From Limnanthes douglasii subsp. nivea (lineage: Eukaryota > Streptophyta > Magnoliopsida > Brassicales > Limnanthaceae), in contig JAUPFV010000001.1 in NCBI GenBank assembly GCA_036936605.1, forward strand, positions 119,668,771 to 119,732,770: a DNA stretch of 64,000 nt, in the 5' to 3' direction. Below, in pieces: positions 1-10,549 of this stretch. Every line of letters starts with the position of its first letter. Position 1 is the first letter of the stretch. The notes below the pieces were generated by a model. That model was not told the origin of the DNA, searched no databases, and saw only the letters and a list, made by a program, of their open reading frames with translations. Position numbers and translations under genes: made by a program.

Positions 1-455
1 TTAAAGACCAGAATTTAAGGGATCATGAAATCGAATTTAAACCAGAGAGTATTGTTAGAGAATCAGACCATATATCTGTTAAGTTTTCTAAAGTTATCAA
101 AGACTCGCTGTTGTTGAATGCTAAAGTTACTCTAATTGGAAAGTTCTCTCTAGGTTTGCCAAAGAAACCCGTTTTGGAAGCCTTCTTCAATTCTTTAAAA
201 TTCAAAGGAAAATTTCAAACTACAAACTGGGATTCTCACCATATTTTCATGGAATTCGAAGTGAATGTAGATGTTTGTAAAATGTGATCCAGGTACGTTT
301 GGAAGGTTGGAAGTTCTACAATGAGAATCTTGCGGTTGGTCTCCTAACTTTCATCATAAGTTTGAGAATCCAACGGTTCTGGTATGGACAAAGTTTGAAA
401 AAATCTCGGAATATCTTTATAACACTAGATGCATGCGTGAAATTGCTGCTAATTT
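1..455 (+). pseudogene. LINE ORF1, 5' part (copy 1)
   Basis: Encodes the N-terminal part of a plant LINE ORF1 protein of the DUF4283 kind: the frame includes LIGKFSLGLPKKPVLEAFF and WDSHHIFMEFEVNVDVCK, as expected for the RNA-binding region before the zinc knuckle. A TGA at about 285 and several later stops break the frame. The last codons before the LTR insertion read A-N-L-G and continue across it as N-P-Y-K-I at 5413, which shows that the LTR element split this ORF. The start codon is outside the window in this copy. Confidence 0.7.
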
Positions 456-460
456 AGGCA

Positions 461-747
461 TGATGAGGGAAGAATTTATTCGATTCGCAAGTCAGATTTT
501 TGGAATATTTAACCAATATGTACTTTGTAATAAGAAGTAAATATGTTTTTACTTAGGAAGTTTGTGGGATGAATTAGCCTCTAATGGACCAATTGTTTAA
601 GTCCAATGGCTCAATAGGCCAAAAGCCCACAACAATGCTATATAAGCTAACTGATCTTTTCTTAAAGGATGAAGATCATTTTTGCTAGGGTTTGAGTGAG
701 GGTATTTTCTTGTCGATCTTTCCGTTCTTGATATTTTTTCATCATCA
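461..747 (+). repeat. 5' LTR (copy 1)
   Basis: Starts TGATGAGGG and ends TCATCATCA. Contains a TATA-like box CTATATAAG at about 637-645, a likely promoter of the element, followed by a GA-rich leader. Confidence 0.92.
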
Positions 748-749
748 AA

Positions 750-767
750 TGGCGCCGTCTGTGGGAA
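750..767 (+). other. Primer-binding site (copy 1)
   Basis: TGGCGCCGTCTGTGGG starts two bases after the LTR. The initial TGG pairs with the CCA end of a tRNA; TGGCGCC is the start seen in many plant LTR elements primed by tRNA-Asp-like molecules. The tRNA assignment is inferred. Confidence 0.8.
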
Positions 768-1128
768 GATGACCGGTACCTGGATAACATATCCAAAATC
801 GTTACGAGTATCGTTTTAATCAATCGAATCCTAAAGGATTACCCTCTGACTCGCCGCTATGTACTCAAACTCGCCTTCGAGAGAGCCAAAGCTCCATCGG
901 CCTCCTCGCCATGGCCATCGCCAACCACCACGACCTCTCCCTTTCGAACCCAAGCTTTAACGACGACCATTCTCGCTATTCTCTCTTTGTTTATAATATT
1001 TCTTGATTCATCTAACAATTTTGCAGGATCTATTGTTTTGTTAATATCTTCATAGAATTTCGTATTACTGATTGTGTTTTGTTGTTTACTTTTTTTTGTG
1101 TTTGTGTTTTCTTTGTATGTTACGGATA
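768..1128 (+). other. Leader of LTR element, unidentified (copy 1)
   Basis: Between primer site and the first recognisable gene piece. It includes a GC-richer stretch (850-960) with coding-like composition that I cannot assign, then an AT/T-rich stretch with an acceptor-like TTTTGCAG near 1025, suggestive of captured 5' UTR or intron sequence. Confidence 0.4.
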
Positions 1129-1290
1129 TGGATCCAGGTCCTTCACACATGATTCCCAGATCTAGAAATCCACTTCAAGACCAACTCTTTCTCACCAGAA
1201 GGCCTTCGAAAAAAAATTTGGACAGATTCATGCCGAATCGAGCGGCTATGGATTTCGATTACGCGTAGTACATGGTGACAGACGCGTAGA
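1129..1290 (+). pseudogene. CDC20: Captured CDC20 N-terminal fragment (copy 1)
   Basis: The frame reads [10 protein letters not shown] then [19 protein letters not shown], the conserved N-terminal segment of plant CDC20, the WD40 activator of the anaphase-promoting complex. TAG follows DYA, and the next residues YMVTDA again match the family (usually A-H-Y/F-M-L-T-E), so the stop falls inside a conserved segment. The matching downstream WD40 part of the same gene lies 1.3 kb further on, beyond the PPR and DnaJ pieces. Fragment only, not functional CDC20. Confidence 0.8.
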
Positions 1291-1338
1291 AAAGGTAAAG
1301 ACCCAAACGTCAAATGAGATTTAAAATCGGAGAATTTT

Positions 1339-1838
1339 TTGGTCTCCAACCAAGAGATAACCATCTCTACGACACCCCTTCCCTACAATCAACAACAATC
1401 TTACATGGAAGTCTCTCAAAAGTTTTTCGAGTCCATAAAAGCATGTGGATATATCAAATCGATACCCATTGCTCGAAAACTTGACGGTCAACTTGTTTCA
1501 GTCGGTTTGGATTCCTCAGTTTTCCTCCAAAACCATCTCCTGAACTTGTATTCAAAATGCGGATTGATCAACGACGCTTGTCGAGTTTTCGATGAAATTG
1601 GGTCTCCTAACGTTTTTAGTTGGAATAAGATGGTTAATGGGTTAGCTGACTCGGTCATCATTGAATATGCCGGGTGATGCTTCAATAATGGATATGTATA
1701 TAAAATATGGTGCGGTGAGTCTGGCGGGTCGTATTTTTGTAAGAATGCATAACCCGAGTTTGTTTTGTTGGAACAGCATGGTATATGGTTACTCTAAAGC
1801 GCATGGTGTCCAAAAAGCTCTTTATACCTTCAAGAGCT
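1339..1838 (+). pseudogene. Captured PPR protein fragment 1, with internal deletion (copy 1)
   Basis: From ATG at 1405 the frame gives a PLS-type pentatricopeptide repeat protein (MEVSQKFFESIKACGYIKS, then NHLLNLYSKCGLINDACRVF). PPR proteins bind organelle RNA, usually in mitochondria or plastids. At about 1650 the sequence jumps: after GCTGACTCGG come about a dozen unmatched bases, then ATGCCGGGTGAT, then sequence matching 250 bp further along in copies 2 and 3. The two matched blocks flanking the jump suggest a two-step or templated-filler deletion totalling 251 bp. The frame is lost. Confidence 0.8.
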
Positions 1839-2279
1839 GAATGTGTTGCAAATGTTGTTATTGACAACCGGGCAGAGTTGGTACACCTTCCATCCTCCAT
1901 GAACCTAAATACACCATTACCTTCTAAAGAATGCCCAAGCTGCGATGGAACAGGTGTAATGGGCTGTCCTGAATGAAAGAACAAACTGCAAGTCAGGATC
2001 TCTGCGGATGATATTATGGAACCTCCATGGAAAGCATACAATGTCTTGATAAAAATGGATTATCCTTATGAGCATATAGTTCAAAGCATGAAAGATCCCA
2101 ACATTGCAGCGTTTTGGTTATTCACTTTGCCTCAAGTTGTGGGTGGATTAAACTATGATGATGATATCAAGCAGAAAGTTTGGTGGCAATACAAGGAATT
2201 CATGCGATATGATCAGCTTCGGGATGTGGTGCCTAAGCGAAATCCTGGCTGGGAGTATTTACAGGAATTTCGTCTTTAA
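1839..2279 (+). pseudogene. Captured DnaJ-like zinc-finger protein fragment, PSA2/EDA3-like (copy 1)
   Basis: The frame reads ECPSCDGTGVMGCPE, stop, then KNKLQVRISADDIMEPPWKA and WWQYKEFMRYDQLRDVV up to WEYLQEF. This matches my recollection of the plastid DnaJ-type cysteine-rich protein involved in photosystem I assembly (Arabidopsis PSA2/EDA3); the gene identity is from memory. The TGA at 1974-1976 replaces the final cysteine of the CPxC pair, so the zinc site could not form even if read through. More than 140 codons run without an intron, which suggests capture from a spliced transcript. It sits exactly in a gap of the PPR fragment. Confidence 0.65.
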
Positions 2280-2283
2280 TTAA

Positions 2284-2562
2284 CTAGCCGCAGTTTTTGG
2301 TGCTTGTTCAAGTGAAGAGTATATTTATGATGGAACTCAGCTGCATTCACATGCAATCAAAAAAGGAATGGATTGTTTAGTTGCGGTTGGAAATGCTATT
2401 ATCACAATGTACTCGAAGTGTGGTGATACTCCGGAAGCAAATCATGCTTTTAATTTGATGCCAATTAAAGACATAATATCTTGGACAGCTTTAATTAGTG
2501 CTTTTTCTCAAAGCGGTGCAGTCGAAAGAGCTCGGAATTGTTTCGATCGGATACCAGAGGAA
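2284..2562 (+). pseudogene. Captured PPR protein fragment 2 (copy 1)
   Basis: Open frame from LAAVFGACSSEE through GMDCLVAVGNAIITMYSKCG to NCFDRIPEE: two to three further PPR motifs of the same PLS style. In long PPR proteins such a segment lies downstream of fragment 1, with roughly 150 residues missing between them, so both pieces probably come from one gene. It ends abruptly at the junction with the CDC20 WD40 piece (GAGGAATGG). Confidence 0.75.
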
Positions 2563-2800
2563 TGGATGGGCAGATCATAAACAACGATGTCAGAATCCGA
2601 TCACACATTGTCGAGACCTACAGAGGCCATACAAACGAAGTCTGTGGATTAAAATGGTCTGGTTCGGGTCAACAACTCGCGAGTGGAGGAAACGACAACC
2701 TCTTACACATATGGGACCGATCAATGACCTCCTCAAATTTGTCACCGCAACAGTATCTTCACCGTCTACAGGACTATACATCAGCATGTTGATACGCTTT
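2563..2800 (+). pseudogene. CDC20: Captured CDC20 WD40 fragment (copy 1)
   Basis: The frame [20 protein letters not shown], then [20 protein letters not shown] and [16 protein letters not shown], is the first complete WD40 blade region of CDC20/Fizzy. Similarity ends after HRLQDYTSA. Residues from about 60 to 230 of CDC20 are missing and their place is taken by the PPR and DnaJ pieces. Broken fragment; no function expected. Confidence 0.85.
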
Positions 2801-2837
2801 CCGCTTGGAATGGACACCAAGCTAGGGCTTTAACTGC

Positions 2838-3402
2838 TGATTGAGGCGACGACGAAGGAAGCCGACCATGGCACCAGTGAAGATTCAGAGGAAGCAACGA
2901 CGGTGGAGGAACTTGTAAGCTCCCTCAACGAGCAACGTATTTACAGAGAGCTCACACTATCCCTCCGCACTGGCCTCCTCGACGCCTGCGCCGAGTTCTC
3001 GTTCCTCCGCCTACGTGGCCTCCACCCCCTCCTCAAATCCCTCCGATCTATTGCTCAATCTGATGCCACCATCGACATCTTCTCCCACACCCAGTCCATT
3101 CCCGAGCTACAAATGGTTCCGGTGTTGTTTCAGCATTCACTGAATGAAACGGAAGATGACATTGTGACGAGCTTGGATCATATCTTTACCGTCGAATCGA
3201 TCAAGATCGCTAGTCCTTCCTCAGACGCTGAAGTTGTTCTCGCCCTTCGTGTTTTAGAAGGTTGTTGTTTGCTCCAACAAGAGAGCACAACAGTGGCTCA
3301 TAAGCACAAGGCAATTCAGATTTTGATGAATATATTATCAACTAGAGGGGTCCTTGAACAAGAAGACGTTCGATCCAATATACTGTCACAGCTCTTGGAT
3401 GA
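2838..3402 (+). pseudogene. Captured fragment of an unrecognised conserved-looking protein (copy 1)
   Basis: The longest clean captured frame, open from about 2838 and with ATG at 2903. It is leucine- and serine-rich and helical (LNEQRIYRELTLSLRTGLLD, later LRVLEGCCLLQQESTTVAHK), like an ARM/HEAT-type helical repeat protein. GC content is higher than the surroundings, as expected for a host exon. I cannot name it. It runs into the translocator fragment around 3360-3405, where the frame changes. All three units are near-identical here. Confidence 0.55.
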
Positions 3403-3527
3403 CACTTGCCCTTGCTAGAGATGACAAAAAGATCATCTGGTACCTACTGTTCAATTCAGCCCTTGCATATTTTGTAAATTTGACAAACTTTTTGGTCACG
3501 AAACACACCAGCGCACTGACCATGCAG
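3403..3527 (+). pseudogene. Captured sugar-phosphate/phosphate translocator fragment (copy 1)
   Basis: The frame [20 protein letters not shown] then [20 protein letters not shown] matches the late membrane-segment region of the plant triose-phosphate/nucleotide-sugar translocator family, in which [15 protein letters not shown] is a hallmark. It ends at ATGCAG followed by GTATGT, an intact splice donor, so the piece keeps an exon-intron boundary. Confidence 0.8.
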
Positions 3528-4418
3528 GTATGTATATACTTCTCTCCTCGAAGTTCTTATTTCTATTTTTGTCATGTATTACGTTTCTTCATGCATATGT
3601 GGTTTGATTGGGAACGCACTATATAATACAAGTCGTTATTTGATGAGATAGAAGTAGTGTTATTTGATGAGAGCGTAATCGACTTTAATTTGATCACGTG
3701 GTAACACATTTAGAAAGATGATTGAACCTATCAGTGTATTAATAGCAATTGAATAAGACACTTTAGAGCTTTACCTTCTTTATTTAATCAAAGAAATAAT
3801 TTCTACTGAGCTTCTTTGTGGTTTTGCAATTAAGGGTGGTGATTATACGAGTAGCTCAAGCACGTATAGCTACACTCAAGATCTGATAAGTTGAGCACAA
3901 GGATTATTCTTGGCTCATTTAGTTGCTTGAGACATCCATAAATAGTACGAAATTCTAGATTACAATATAAATAAATTATCAATCTATAGGAATTACAGTT
4001 TTGTAGACAACCTCATTTGAGCCATAGGCTCAGCTCATTTACGGAAATGACTCTGTCACACCCTTAGTTCTGCCTGATTATTATGCTGCCTAGTTTTTCT
4101 TATCCTGATACCTTCACCTTCATGTCAAAATTAACTAAAGCGCTATGATTGTTCTGTATTGCTATAGTTTTTCTAATTTCTTATTAATTAAGTTTAGTTC
4201 GTTGCCAAAATATCTTGTCAGAAATAAAAGAATTGTTATGGATCATATTTTGTGGCATTTAGAGAATTGAAACCGCAACCCCTCTAGCGAATTCAAGTTC
4301 TGATCTTGTTGCATAACTCTTTGCTGCTATGTTATCTCTTATGGTCTGTTACTAAAGATTCACACATGTCTTGTATCCAATCTGGTATTGACTGCCACAA
4401 ATATAGTATTTTTATATG
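3528..4418 (+). other. Noncoding interior of LTR element, probably captured intron (copy 1)
   Basis: Begins with the splice donor GTATGTATATAC directly after the translocator exon and continues T-rich, without a coding frame, as plant introns do. How far the captured intron extends and where element sequence resumes cannot be told from one window. Confidence 0.5.
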
Positions 4419-4925
4419 TTGAAATTCATTATTATTTTGGATCTAAAGGATCTTCCAACAGTAGTTGGTCAACATTTGAAATTTATTATTATTTTGGATT
4501 TAAGGGATCTTCCAATTTTAATTGGTCAACACTTGAAATTCATTATTATTTTGGATCCTAGGGATCTTCCAGCACTAGTTGGTCAACACTTGAAATTCAT
4601 TATTATTTTGGATCCTAGGGATCTTCCAGCACTAGTTGGTCAACACTTGAAATTCATTATTATTTTGGATCCGAGGGATCTTCCAACAGTAGTTGGTCAA
4701 CAATTAAAATTCATTATTATTTTGGATCTAACGGATCTTCCAATTTTAATTGGTCAACATTCGAAGTTCATTATTTTAGATCAAAATGGTCTTCCAACTA
4801 TTAGTTGGTCAACATATGAGATTTGTTATTTTGGATCCGAAGGATCTTCCAACATTAGTTGGTCAACACTCAAAATTTATTATTTTGGATCTGATGGATC
4901 TTCTAACATTTGTTGGTTTATATTT
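4419..4925 (+). repeat. 57-bp minisatellite in LTR element (copy 1)
   Basis: About nine tandem copies; the first six are 57 bp, later ones shorter. Core features: TTGGATC(C/T)..GGATCTTCCA, then a variable AGTAGTTGGTCAACA. Because 57 is divisible by 3 the array stays open and spells a repeated 19-residue peptide (KFIIILDLKDLPTVVGQHL), but phase is lost in later copies and there is no sign of a gene. Confidence 0.9.
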
Positions 4926-5112
4926 CCTACGTCTGTTGGTCTACATCTGTCGGCCAAAACATTTTATGTTTTTACAGGTAACATTTGAAGCAGCGCCAAA
5001 ATTACTCATCTCTCAGAATTCTTCGCAATGATTGGGGGGCTACAAATAAGGAACGAGTAAAATCTGAAGTAGTGACAAAACTAGTCCTTCCTTAGAATTC
5101 TTCGCAAGGACT

Positions 5113-5123
5113 AGGGGGGCTAC
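5113..5123 (+). other. Polypurine tract (copy 1)
   Basis: AGGGGGGCTAC abuts the TG of the 3' LTR; expected primer for plus-strand synthesis. A near-copy (TTGGGGGGCTAC) lies 80 bp upstream at about 5031-5042, suggesting a duplicated 3' segment. Confidence 0.85.
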
Positions 5124-5409
5124 TGATGAGGGAAGAATTTATTCGATTTGCAAGTCAGATTTTTGGAATATTTAACCAATATGTACTTTGTAATAAGAAG
5201 TAAATATGTTTTTACTTAGGAAGTTTGTGGGATGAATTAGCCTCTAATGGACCAATTGTTTAAGTCCAATGGCTCAATAGGCCAAAAGCCCACAACAATG
5301 CTATATAAGCTAACTGATCTTTTCTTAAAGGATGAAGATCATTTTTCTAGGGTTTGAGTGAGGGTATTTTCTTGTCGATCTTTCCGTTCTTGATATTTTT
5401 TCATCATCA
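5124..5409 (+). repeat. 3' LTR (copy 1)
   Basis: 286 bp, TG...CA, followed by the duplicated target AGGCA. Differs from the 5' LTR by T for C near its start and lacks one G before CTAGGGTTTG. Confidence 0.92.
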
Positions 5410-5414
5410 AGGCA

Positions 5415-6193
5415 ATCCTTACAAAATTGAAGTGTCAGAAGATAACTAAGCATTCCAAAACTCAGATTATTAATTAATAGAGCTGAATTTATCAATGAAG
5501 ATTCATAGTCAAGTATGGATTGGTTTTGGTCCCAATGACGGGTGTTGGATTAATGTCAAATACAAGAATTTGCATGCTTATTGTAATTCTTGTTTCCATT
5601 TGGGTCATAAACTTGAAGATTGCAAGAAAAAAACTAAATCTATTGATCAATAAGTTCTACCGCATTTCAAGAAGATAAAAGCCCAGATTGATAAGGAAAA
5701 AGAAAATGTTGTTAAATTGGATGTGAGGGTTGATAATGAAGCTGTTAGTTCAAATTCTGAGTTTGTTCCTATTATGAAATCAATAATTGTTCACAGAAAG
5801 GAGAAAGAAAAGTACTCTATCGATAAATTGCATAATAGAAAGGACCCATGATAACTATGTCTCTATTAATTATGATGTTCATAACAGCTTTGATGATAAT
5901 ATTCCTGAAAATATTGAAATTATAGAAGTTATACAACATTTACAAGTTCAGTGTGGTAAACAAGATCTTCATGATGCTGTTAACTACATATCAGGCTTCA
6001 ATTCTCTGATCTAAGCAAATATCGGGAGCCTTCAACATTCCCCACTGAACAAAGAGAAATCCCCTATAGCCCAGGAGTTTAGTACTATCCTGAAAAAGAA
6101 ACTCAGTAAAGAAACTCAAGAAACCAAGCACTAAGATCATGAAATCTCTCAAGTATGGAAGGATAAACAGGAAACAAAAATCTTTATCTGACA
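5415..6193 (+). pseudogene. LINE ORF1, 3' part with CCHC zinc knuckle (copy 1)
   Basis: After the LTR element the ORF1 frame resumes (NPYKIEVSEDN) and reaches YCNSCFHLGHKLEDC, a C-x2-C-x4-H-x4-C knuckle at about 5579-5625 typical of plant L1 ORF1 nucleic-acid chaperones. Downstream it is lysine/glutamate-rich with stops (for example TAA near 5651). ORF2 starts within a few bases of its end. Confidence 0.75.
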
Positions 6194-9100
6194 ATGATAA
6201 AGATCATTAATTGGAACCTGCATGGTATTAATAACAATTCAACTATCAGGAGACTGAAAGACATGATTTTTAAAGATAAGATTAGTATCTCGGTGATTCA
6301 AGATCCTTTGACTAATTTTGATAATATTTCTAATATTGATTCTTTGTTGGGTTTTACGGGTTTCATTTTTAACACTTATAATAAAATTTGGAAGTTTGTA
6401 TTAATAATAAAACTGTATTTCATCTATCTGTTGTCTATGCAAAGTGTAACAGGTTGCTTAGGTTGGACTTATGGGATCAATTGAAGTTGATTTCTAAGAC
6501 TAGTCATGGTTGGATAGTGGTTGGGGACTTTAATGTTATCACTACTTTTGATGAATAGACTGGTTGGAAGCATATTGATCAAAATAGTATGGATGACTTC
6601 ATGCAAACCATCAATGATGTTCAATTGGAAAATGCAGGTTACTTGGGGCCTAAGTTCACTTGGAATAGAAGATTAAAATGTAAGCGGCTCGACAGAGCCT
6701 TGTTCAACTCTAACTGGACCAATATATTTAGCAAAACTCAGGTTCTTCACATGGTCAGAACTTGTCCTGACCATGCTCCCATCTTGATTTCTGCTATAAA
6801 AGATCATTCTAATTGCTCCAATATCAATAATAAGAGCTTCAAGTTCATGAACATGTGGATAAATGACCCTTCATTTCTTGATGTTGTTGAAAAGAACTGG
6901 TATTTGAACATCAATGGCTTGCCTAATGAGGTTTTTTTCTTTAAATTAAAGAGACTTAAAAACTTCCTTAAAGTTTGGAATAAAAATTGTTTTGGAAATG
7001 TTTTTACTAAAGTAAAAGAGATTGAGAACAATGTTAAGGAAGCTGAGTTGCTTCATTCTACCTATAACAATCAATCTACTAAAATGAATCTTAGGAAATC
7101 AAACAGTCTTTATTTGCAGGCCCTTAGAAACGAAGAGGTTTTCTGGAAGCAAAAGGCTTAAAGTTCTTGGCTAATTGAGGGTGACAACAATACTAAAATT
7201 TTTCATGCCTATGTATCAAAGAAGAGAAGAAATAATGCCATTAGTGGCATAAAGGATGGAGAAAAATAGCTGTATAATGTTGATGAAATAGGAGTCTCTG
7301 CTGAAAAGTATTTCAAAAATGTCTACTCAAAGAAACCTTACAACTCTACTGAAGAGGAGGAGCATTGTATGCAAGATGACTTACTGTCTTCTATTCCTAA
7401 TCTGGTTACTAATGATGAAAATGTCTCCTTGATGAAAACTACTAATGCTGAAGAGCTTTGGGATGTTCTAAACTCTATGAATTTGGATAGTGCATCTGGT
7501 ATTGATGGGTATAATGTTATCTTTTATAAAACTTGTTGGAATATTATTAAAGATGATCTGCTAAAGGCTTTAAACTCTTTCATGTCTGGTAGCAAGATTC
7601 CAAATGGGATTTTTGCTACTGGATTGTGCCTTTTTCCTAAAACCTCTAATCCCACTTTCTAGAACCATTACATGCCTATTATTCTTTGTTTATTGATTAA
7701 CAAAATCCTTTCTAAATTAATTATACTAGACTGTCTAATATCCTCCCTAAGATGCACTCAGGGTGCTTTTGTCAAGAATCGTTTTATTCATGAGAACATT
7801 CTGGTTGCAAGAGAGTTGGCTCTTGATATGAACAGAAAGCTTGCTAAAGGCAATATTATGGTCAAGCTTGATATGTCAAAGGCTTTTGACATGATGTCTA
7901 TTCCCTTTATCCTTAAGGTTTTATCTCTATTTGGTTTTTCTAGACAATTTATAAAGCTTATCAATGATATGATTAAGGATATTAGTATTTCTATTCTGAT
8001 TAATGGGAAGGCCTATGGGTTTTTCGATACTGTTAGAGGTTTGAGGCAAGGGGACCCTTGTCCACAAGTCTCTTTATAATTAGTGAAGAATTTCTCTTCA
8101 GAGGTCTTGTTAATCTATATAATCTAAATAAATCAATGCATTTTGCTTCTAGATCATCCATTATTATTCCTAGCATCTCTTTTGCAGATGACATTTTAGT
8201 CTTTATTAACAGTATGGATTCTTTTATACACTTTCTTAGTTGTTTCCTAGACAGTTACCAATTGATTTCTGGGTAAGTAGTAAACAAAGAAAAGACCCAG
8301 ATTATCACCTCAATGAGTCTCATTCAAAGCAGAATTCATGCGTTGGAAACTAGCATTGGATTCAAGATTGACCACCTCCCTATCAGTTATTTAGGTGTTA
8401 ATCTGACCTGCAACAATAAAGCAAAGAACTTCAGTAAGTTGTTAGACTACGTCAATGGAAAAATAGCAATCTGGGACAACAAATACTTGTCATTTGGGGG
8501 AAGACTTTCTCTAATATCTTCTATTCTAATGTTAATTCCTTATTGCTGGATGCATAATACTTTAATCCCTCAAAGTGTGATCAATAAACTTGAATTTTTT
8601 TTAATAAATTATTATAGAGATCAAAGTTTGAGATTAAGACCACTCACTGGACTACTTGGAAGAATCTTTGCAAACCTTTTGATGAGGGTGGTCTGAATAT
8701 CAGAAGACTTGTTGATATTCAAACTACCATTTCACAAAAACTTTGGTTCAATTATAGAAAACACGAGAGTTTTTGGTCTAAATTGATGAATGATATTTAT
8801 AATAAAGACAATCACCCTCTCAAATCGAATTTTAAAAAGCTTGGTTCAATTACTTGGAAACATTTGGTAAACATTAAAAATACTGCTGAATCTAATATGA
8901 GTTGGTTACTTGGCAGTGGTGAGATGGATTTTTGGTTGGAGAATTGGCACAACCAAGCTCCAATTATGGACCCTAATAGCCCTGAAGCTAATCTATGGTA
9001 CTTGGATCAGAGAGTTAATTCTTTTTGGAAAGGCAACAGCTGGGACATTGCCTTGTTGAGAAGCTTTTTAAGTGAAGAGAGAGTTAAGCAGATTACTTTG

Positions 9101-10110
9101 TTCAAGGTCGACTCTTCTAAAGCAGACAAGATGATATGGGCAAATTCTCTTAGTTTAAACTTCAACACTAGTCACACTTGGAATAACATCAGATATTATT
9201 TTAACAAATCATCCCTTTACAAGAAGATTTGGAACCAACTAACTCCCAAGAAGTGCTCATTCTTTTTATGGAAACTTTTAAAAAAATTCTTACTTATTGA
9301 TACTACTCTGCAATTTAGACATGTCAGCTTAGCTTCAAAATGCATATTCTGTTCTAGTTGTGAAAGTATAAATCACCTATTTGTTAATCGCAAGTTTGCT
9401 TGGACTATCTGGATGCATTAGTGTATTCTTTTCAATATTAAAATTGAGTACTTCACGAGTTTAACTCACTTGATTAGAGAATGGTTCTGGTTTTCTAGTC
9501 TAAAAGTTCATATTACGCATGCTGTTCCGTTTATTATATGCTGGACTATATGGAAATCTAGAAATGATATTAAATTTAAAATAAGATTACATCTACTGAT
9601 TCTGCTATTACTTACATAAACAGAATTATCTATAGTCTGGATGCTAAACTAACTAAGAAACATTGGTTTAAAGCTAGGGATGCAGACACTACTCTTGGTT
9701 GCAACTCAATCTATGATAAGTATCAAAAGAAAACATACCTAAAGTGGATACATCCAATTGACGGTAGATTGAAACTTAATGCTGATGGAACCTGTTCTCG
9801 CATTGGTGAAGCCTCTGGTGGAATGATTGTCAGAAATCATGAAGGCGATATTGAACTTGATCTTGGCAAAACTTTTGGGAAGATGACTCCAATGCTGGCT
9901 GAGACTTTGTCTCTTCTTGAAGGTCTATTATTGTGTAGAGAAAGAAGCTGGTCGAAGGTTGATATTGAGTCCGACAATTGAGCTTTAATCGATTACTTGG
10001 CCAAATGGATGAGCCCTTGGTATCTGACCAGGTTATTATCCATTTGTAGAAGAATGATCCACCATAATATGACCTTAAAGTTTATCTCCCGAAATGAGAA
10101 TAGCCACCGA
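6194..10110 (+). pseudogene. LINE ORF2: endonuclease, reverse transcriptase, RNase H (copy 1)
   Basis: From ATG 6194: AP-like endonuclease start INWNLHGINNN, then VVGDFNVI and CPDHAPIL; reverse transcriptase with GAFVKNRFIHENI, KLDMSKAFD (about 7864), GLRQGDP and FADD (8181-8192); a zf-RVT-like segment near 9200-9400; and an RNase H start LNADGTCSR at about 9775. The frame is broken many times, for example a frameshift near 6390, TAG at 6556, a frame change after GLRQGDP and TAG after CWMH near 9420. The main breaks recur in all three units, so the LINE was dead before amplification. Confidence 0.85.
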
Positions 10111-10549
10111 CTGGCTGGCTAAATGGATGCTTCGTTCCAAGCAAAAGGTCGAGGTCAATCAGAGAAATGCTCCGGCTGAGCTTCTATCTATCGTTCTCCT
10201 TGAAGAACTGGGTATTGGATACGTCAATGCTGGATCATACTATTTTTTTCTTCGATTATCTAGGTTTGATGTTGAGTATCTTTCCGATTTCTGGGTTGAT
10301 GTCGCTTTGGCCTTTGATCGGAAAATCTTTCCGGCATCTTCTAGCTACTCTTTGGGAAGCTGTTTTGTTTTAGTACTAATTTATGAATTTAGGGTTAGGT
10401 TTAATCCTAACTTTCTATTTTTGTTGTAATTTTGCGCAAGTATTAATAAAAGTCTCAGTTTTGTGCAAAAATAAAGTAAAATCACGTTATAATATTTGTT
10501 ACATATATAAAAAGAATTTTTTTTTAATAATTATAATATAGTGGCTGAT

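Larger units (their letters stand above)
461..5409 (+). mobile_element. Non-autonomous gene-capturing LTR retrotransposon, copy 1
   Basis: Two direct repeats of 287 and 286 bp begin TG and end CA. The left one is followed two bases later by a TGGCGCC primer-binding site and the right one is preceded by the polypurine tract AGGGGGGCTAC. Flanking duplication is AGGCA (456-460 and 5410-5414). The LTRs differ by one substitution and one 1-bp indel, so insertion was recent. No gag, protease, reverse transcriptase or integrase frame is present; the interior consists of pieces of host genes and a 57-bp minisatellite. Maize Bs1 is the known precedent for an LTR element carrying several cellular gene pieces. 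This copy has a 251-bp deletion relative to copy 3. Confidence 0.93.
1..10479 (+). mobile_element. L1-type LINE with nested LTR element, copy 1
   Basis: Non-LTR retrotransposon of the plant L1 group, reading left to right: ORF1 with a CCHC knuckle, endonuclease, reverse transcriptase, RNase H, and a short A-rich 3' end (GCAAAAATAAAGTAAA). It is interrupted at 461-5414 by an LTR element plus its duplicated AGGCA. The 3' flank at 10480-10497 reads AATCACGTTATAATATTT. The same 18 bp precedes the 5' end of the LINE in units 2 and 3, so it is the LINE's target-site duplication. The 5' end of this copy lies left of the window. ORF2 carries several stops shared by all copies, so the element is not autonomous. 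Confidence 0.9.
1..10549 (+). repeat. 12.2-kb tandem unit, copy 1 (left end outside window)
   Basis: The same ordered set of open frames recurs at offsets of about 12.17 and 12.20 kb, with only scattered substitutions. The right edge is set by comparison with unit 3, where the shared sequence ends at GTGGCTGAT (34920); here that string ends at 10549 and unit 2 begins directly after. This copy lacks 251 bp in the PPR fragment (near 1650-1675) that the other two retain. It may be a true segmental tandem repeat; an assembly artefact is unlikely because each copy has private indels. Confidence 0.9.

Noticed and set aside
1682..2041. 119-codon minus-strand frame (also at 13850 and 26054)
   Set aside because: Antisense shadow of the PPR and DnaJ-like fragments; no protein-family features.
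1339..3527. A single functional fusion gene across the captured pieces
   Set aside because: Stops and frame changes occur within and between the pieces in all three units, so no long fusion protein can be made.
4416..4988. 190-codon open frame (and copies at 16584 and 28788)
   Set aside because: It is the 57-bp minisatellite read in an open phase; phase is lost in later repeats and there is no other coding sign.
10094..10429. 111-codon plus-strand frame (also at 22262 and 34465)
   Set aside because: Lies over the decayed end of LINE RNase H and its 3' untranslated region; hydrophobic end is T-rich noncoding sequence.
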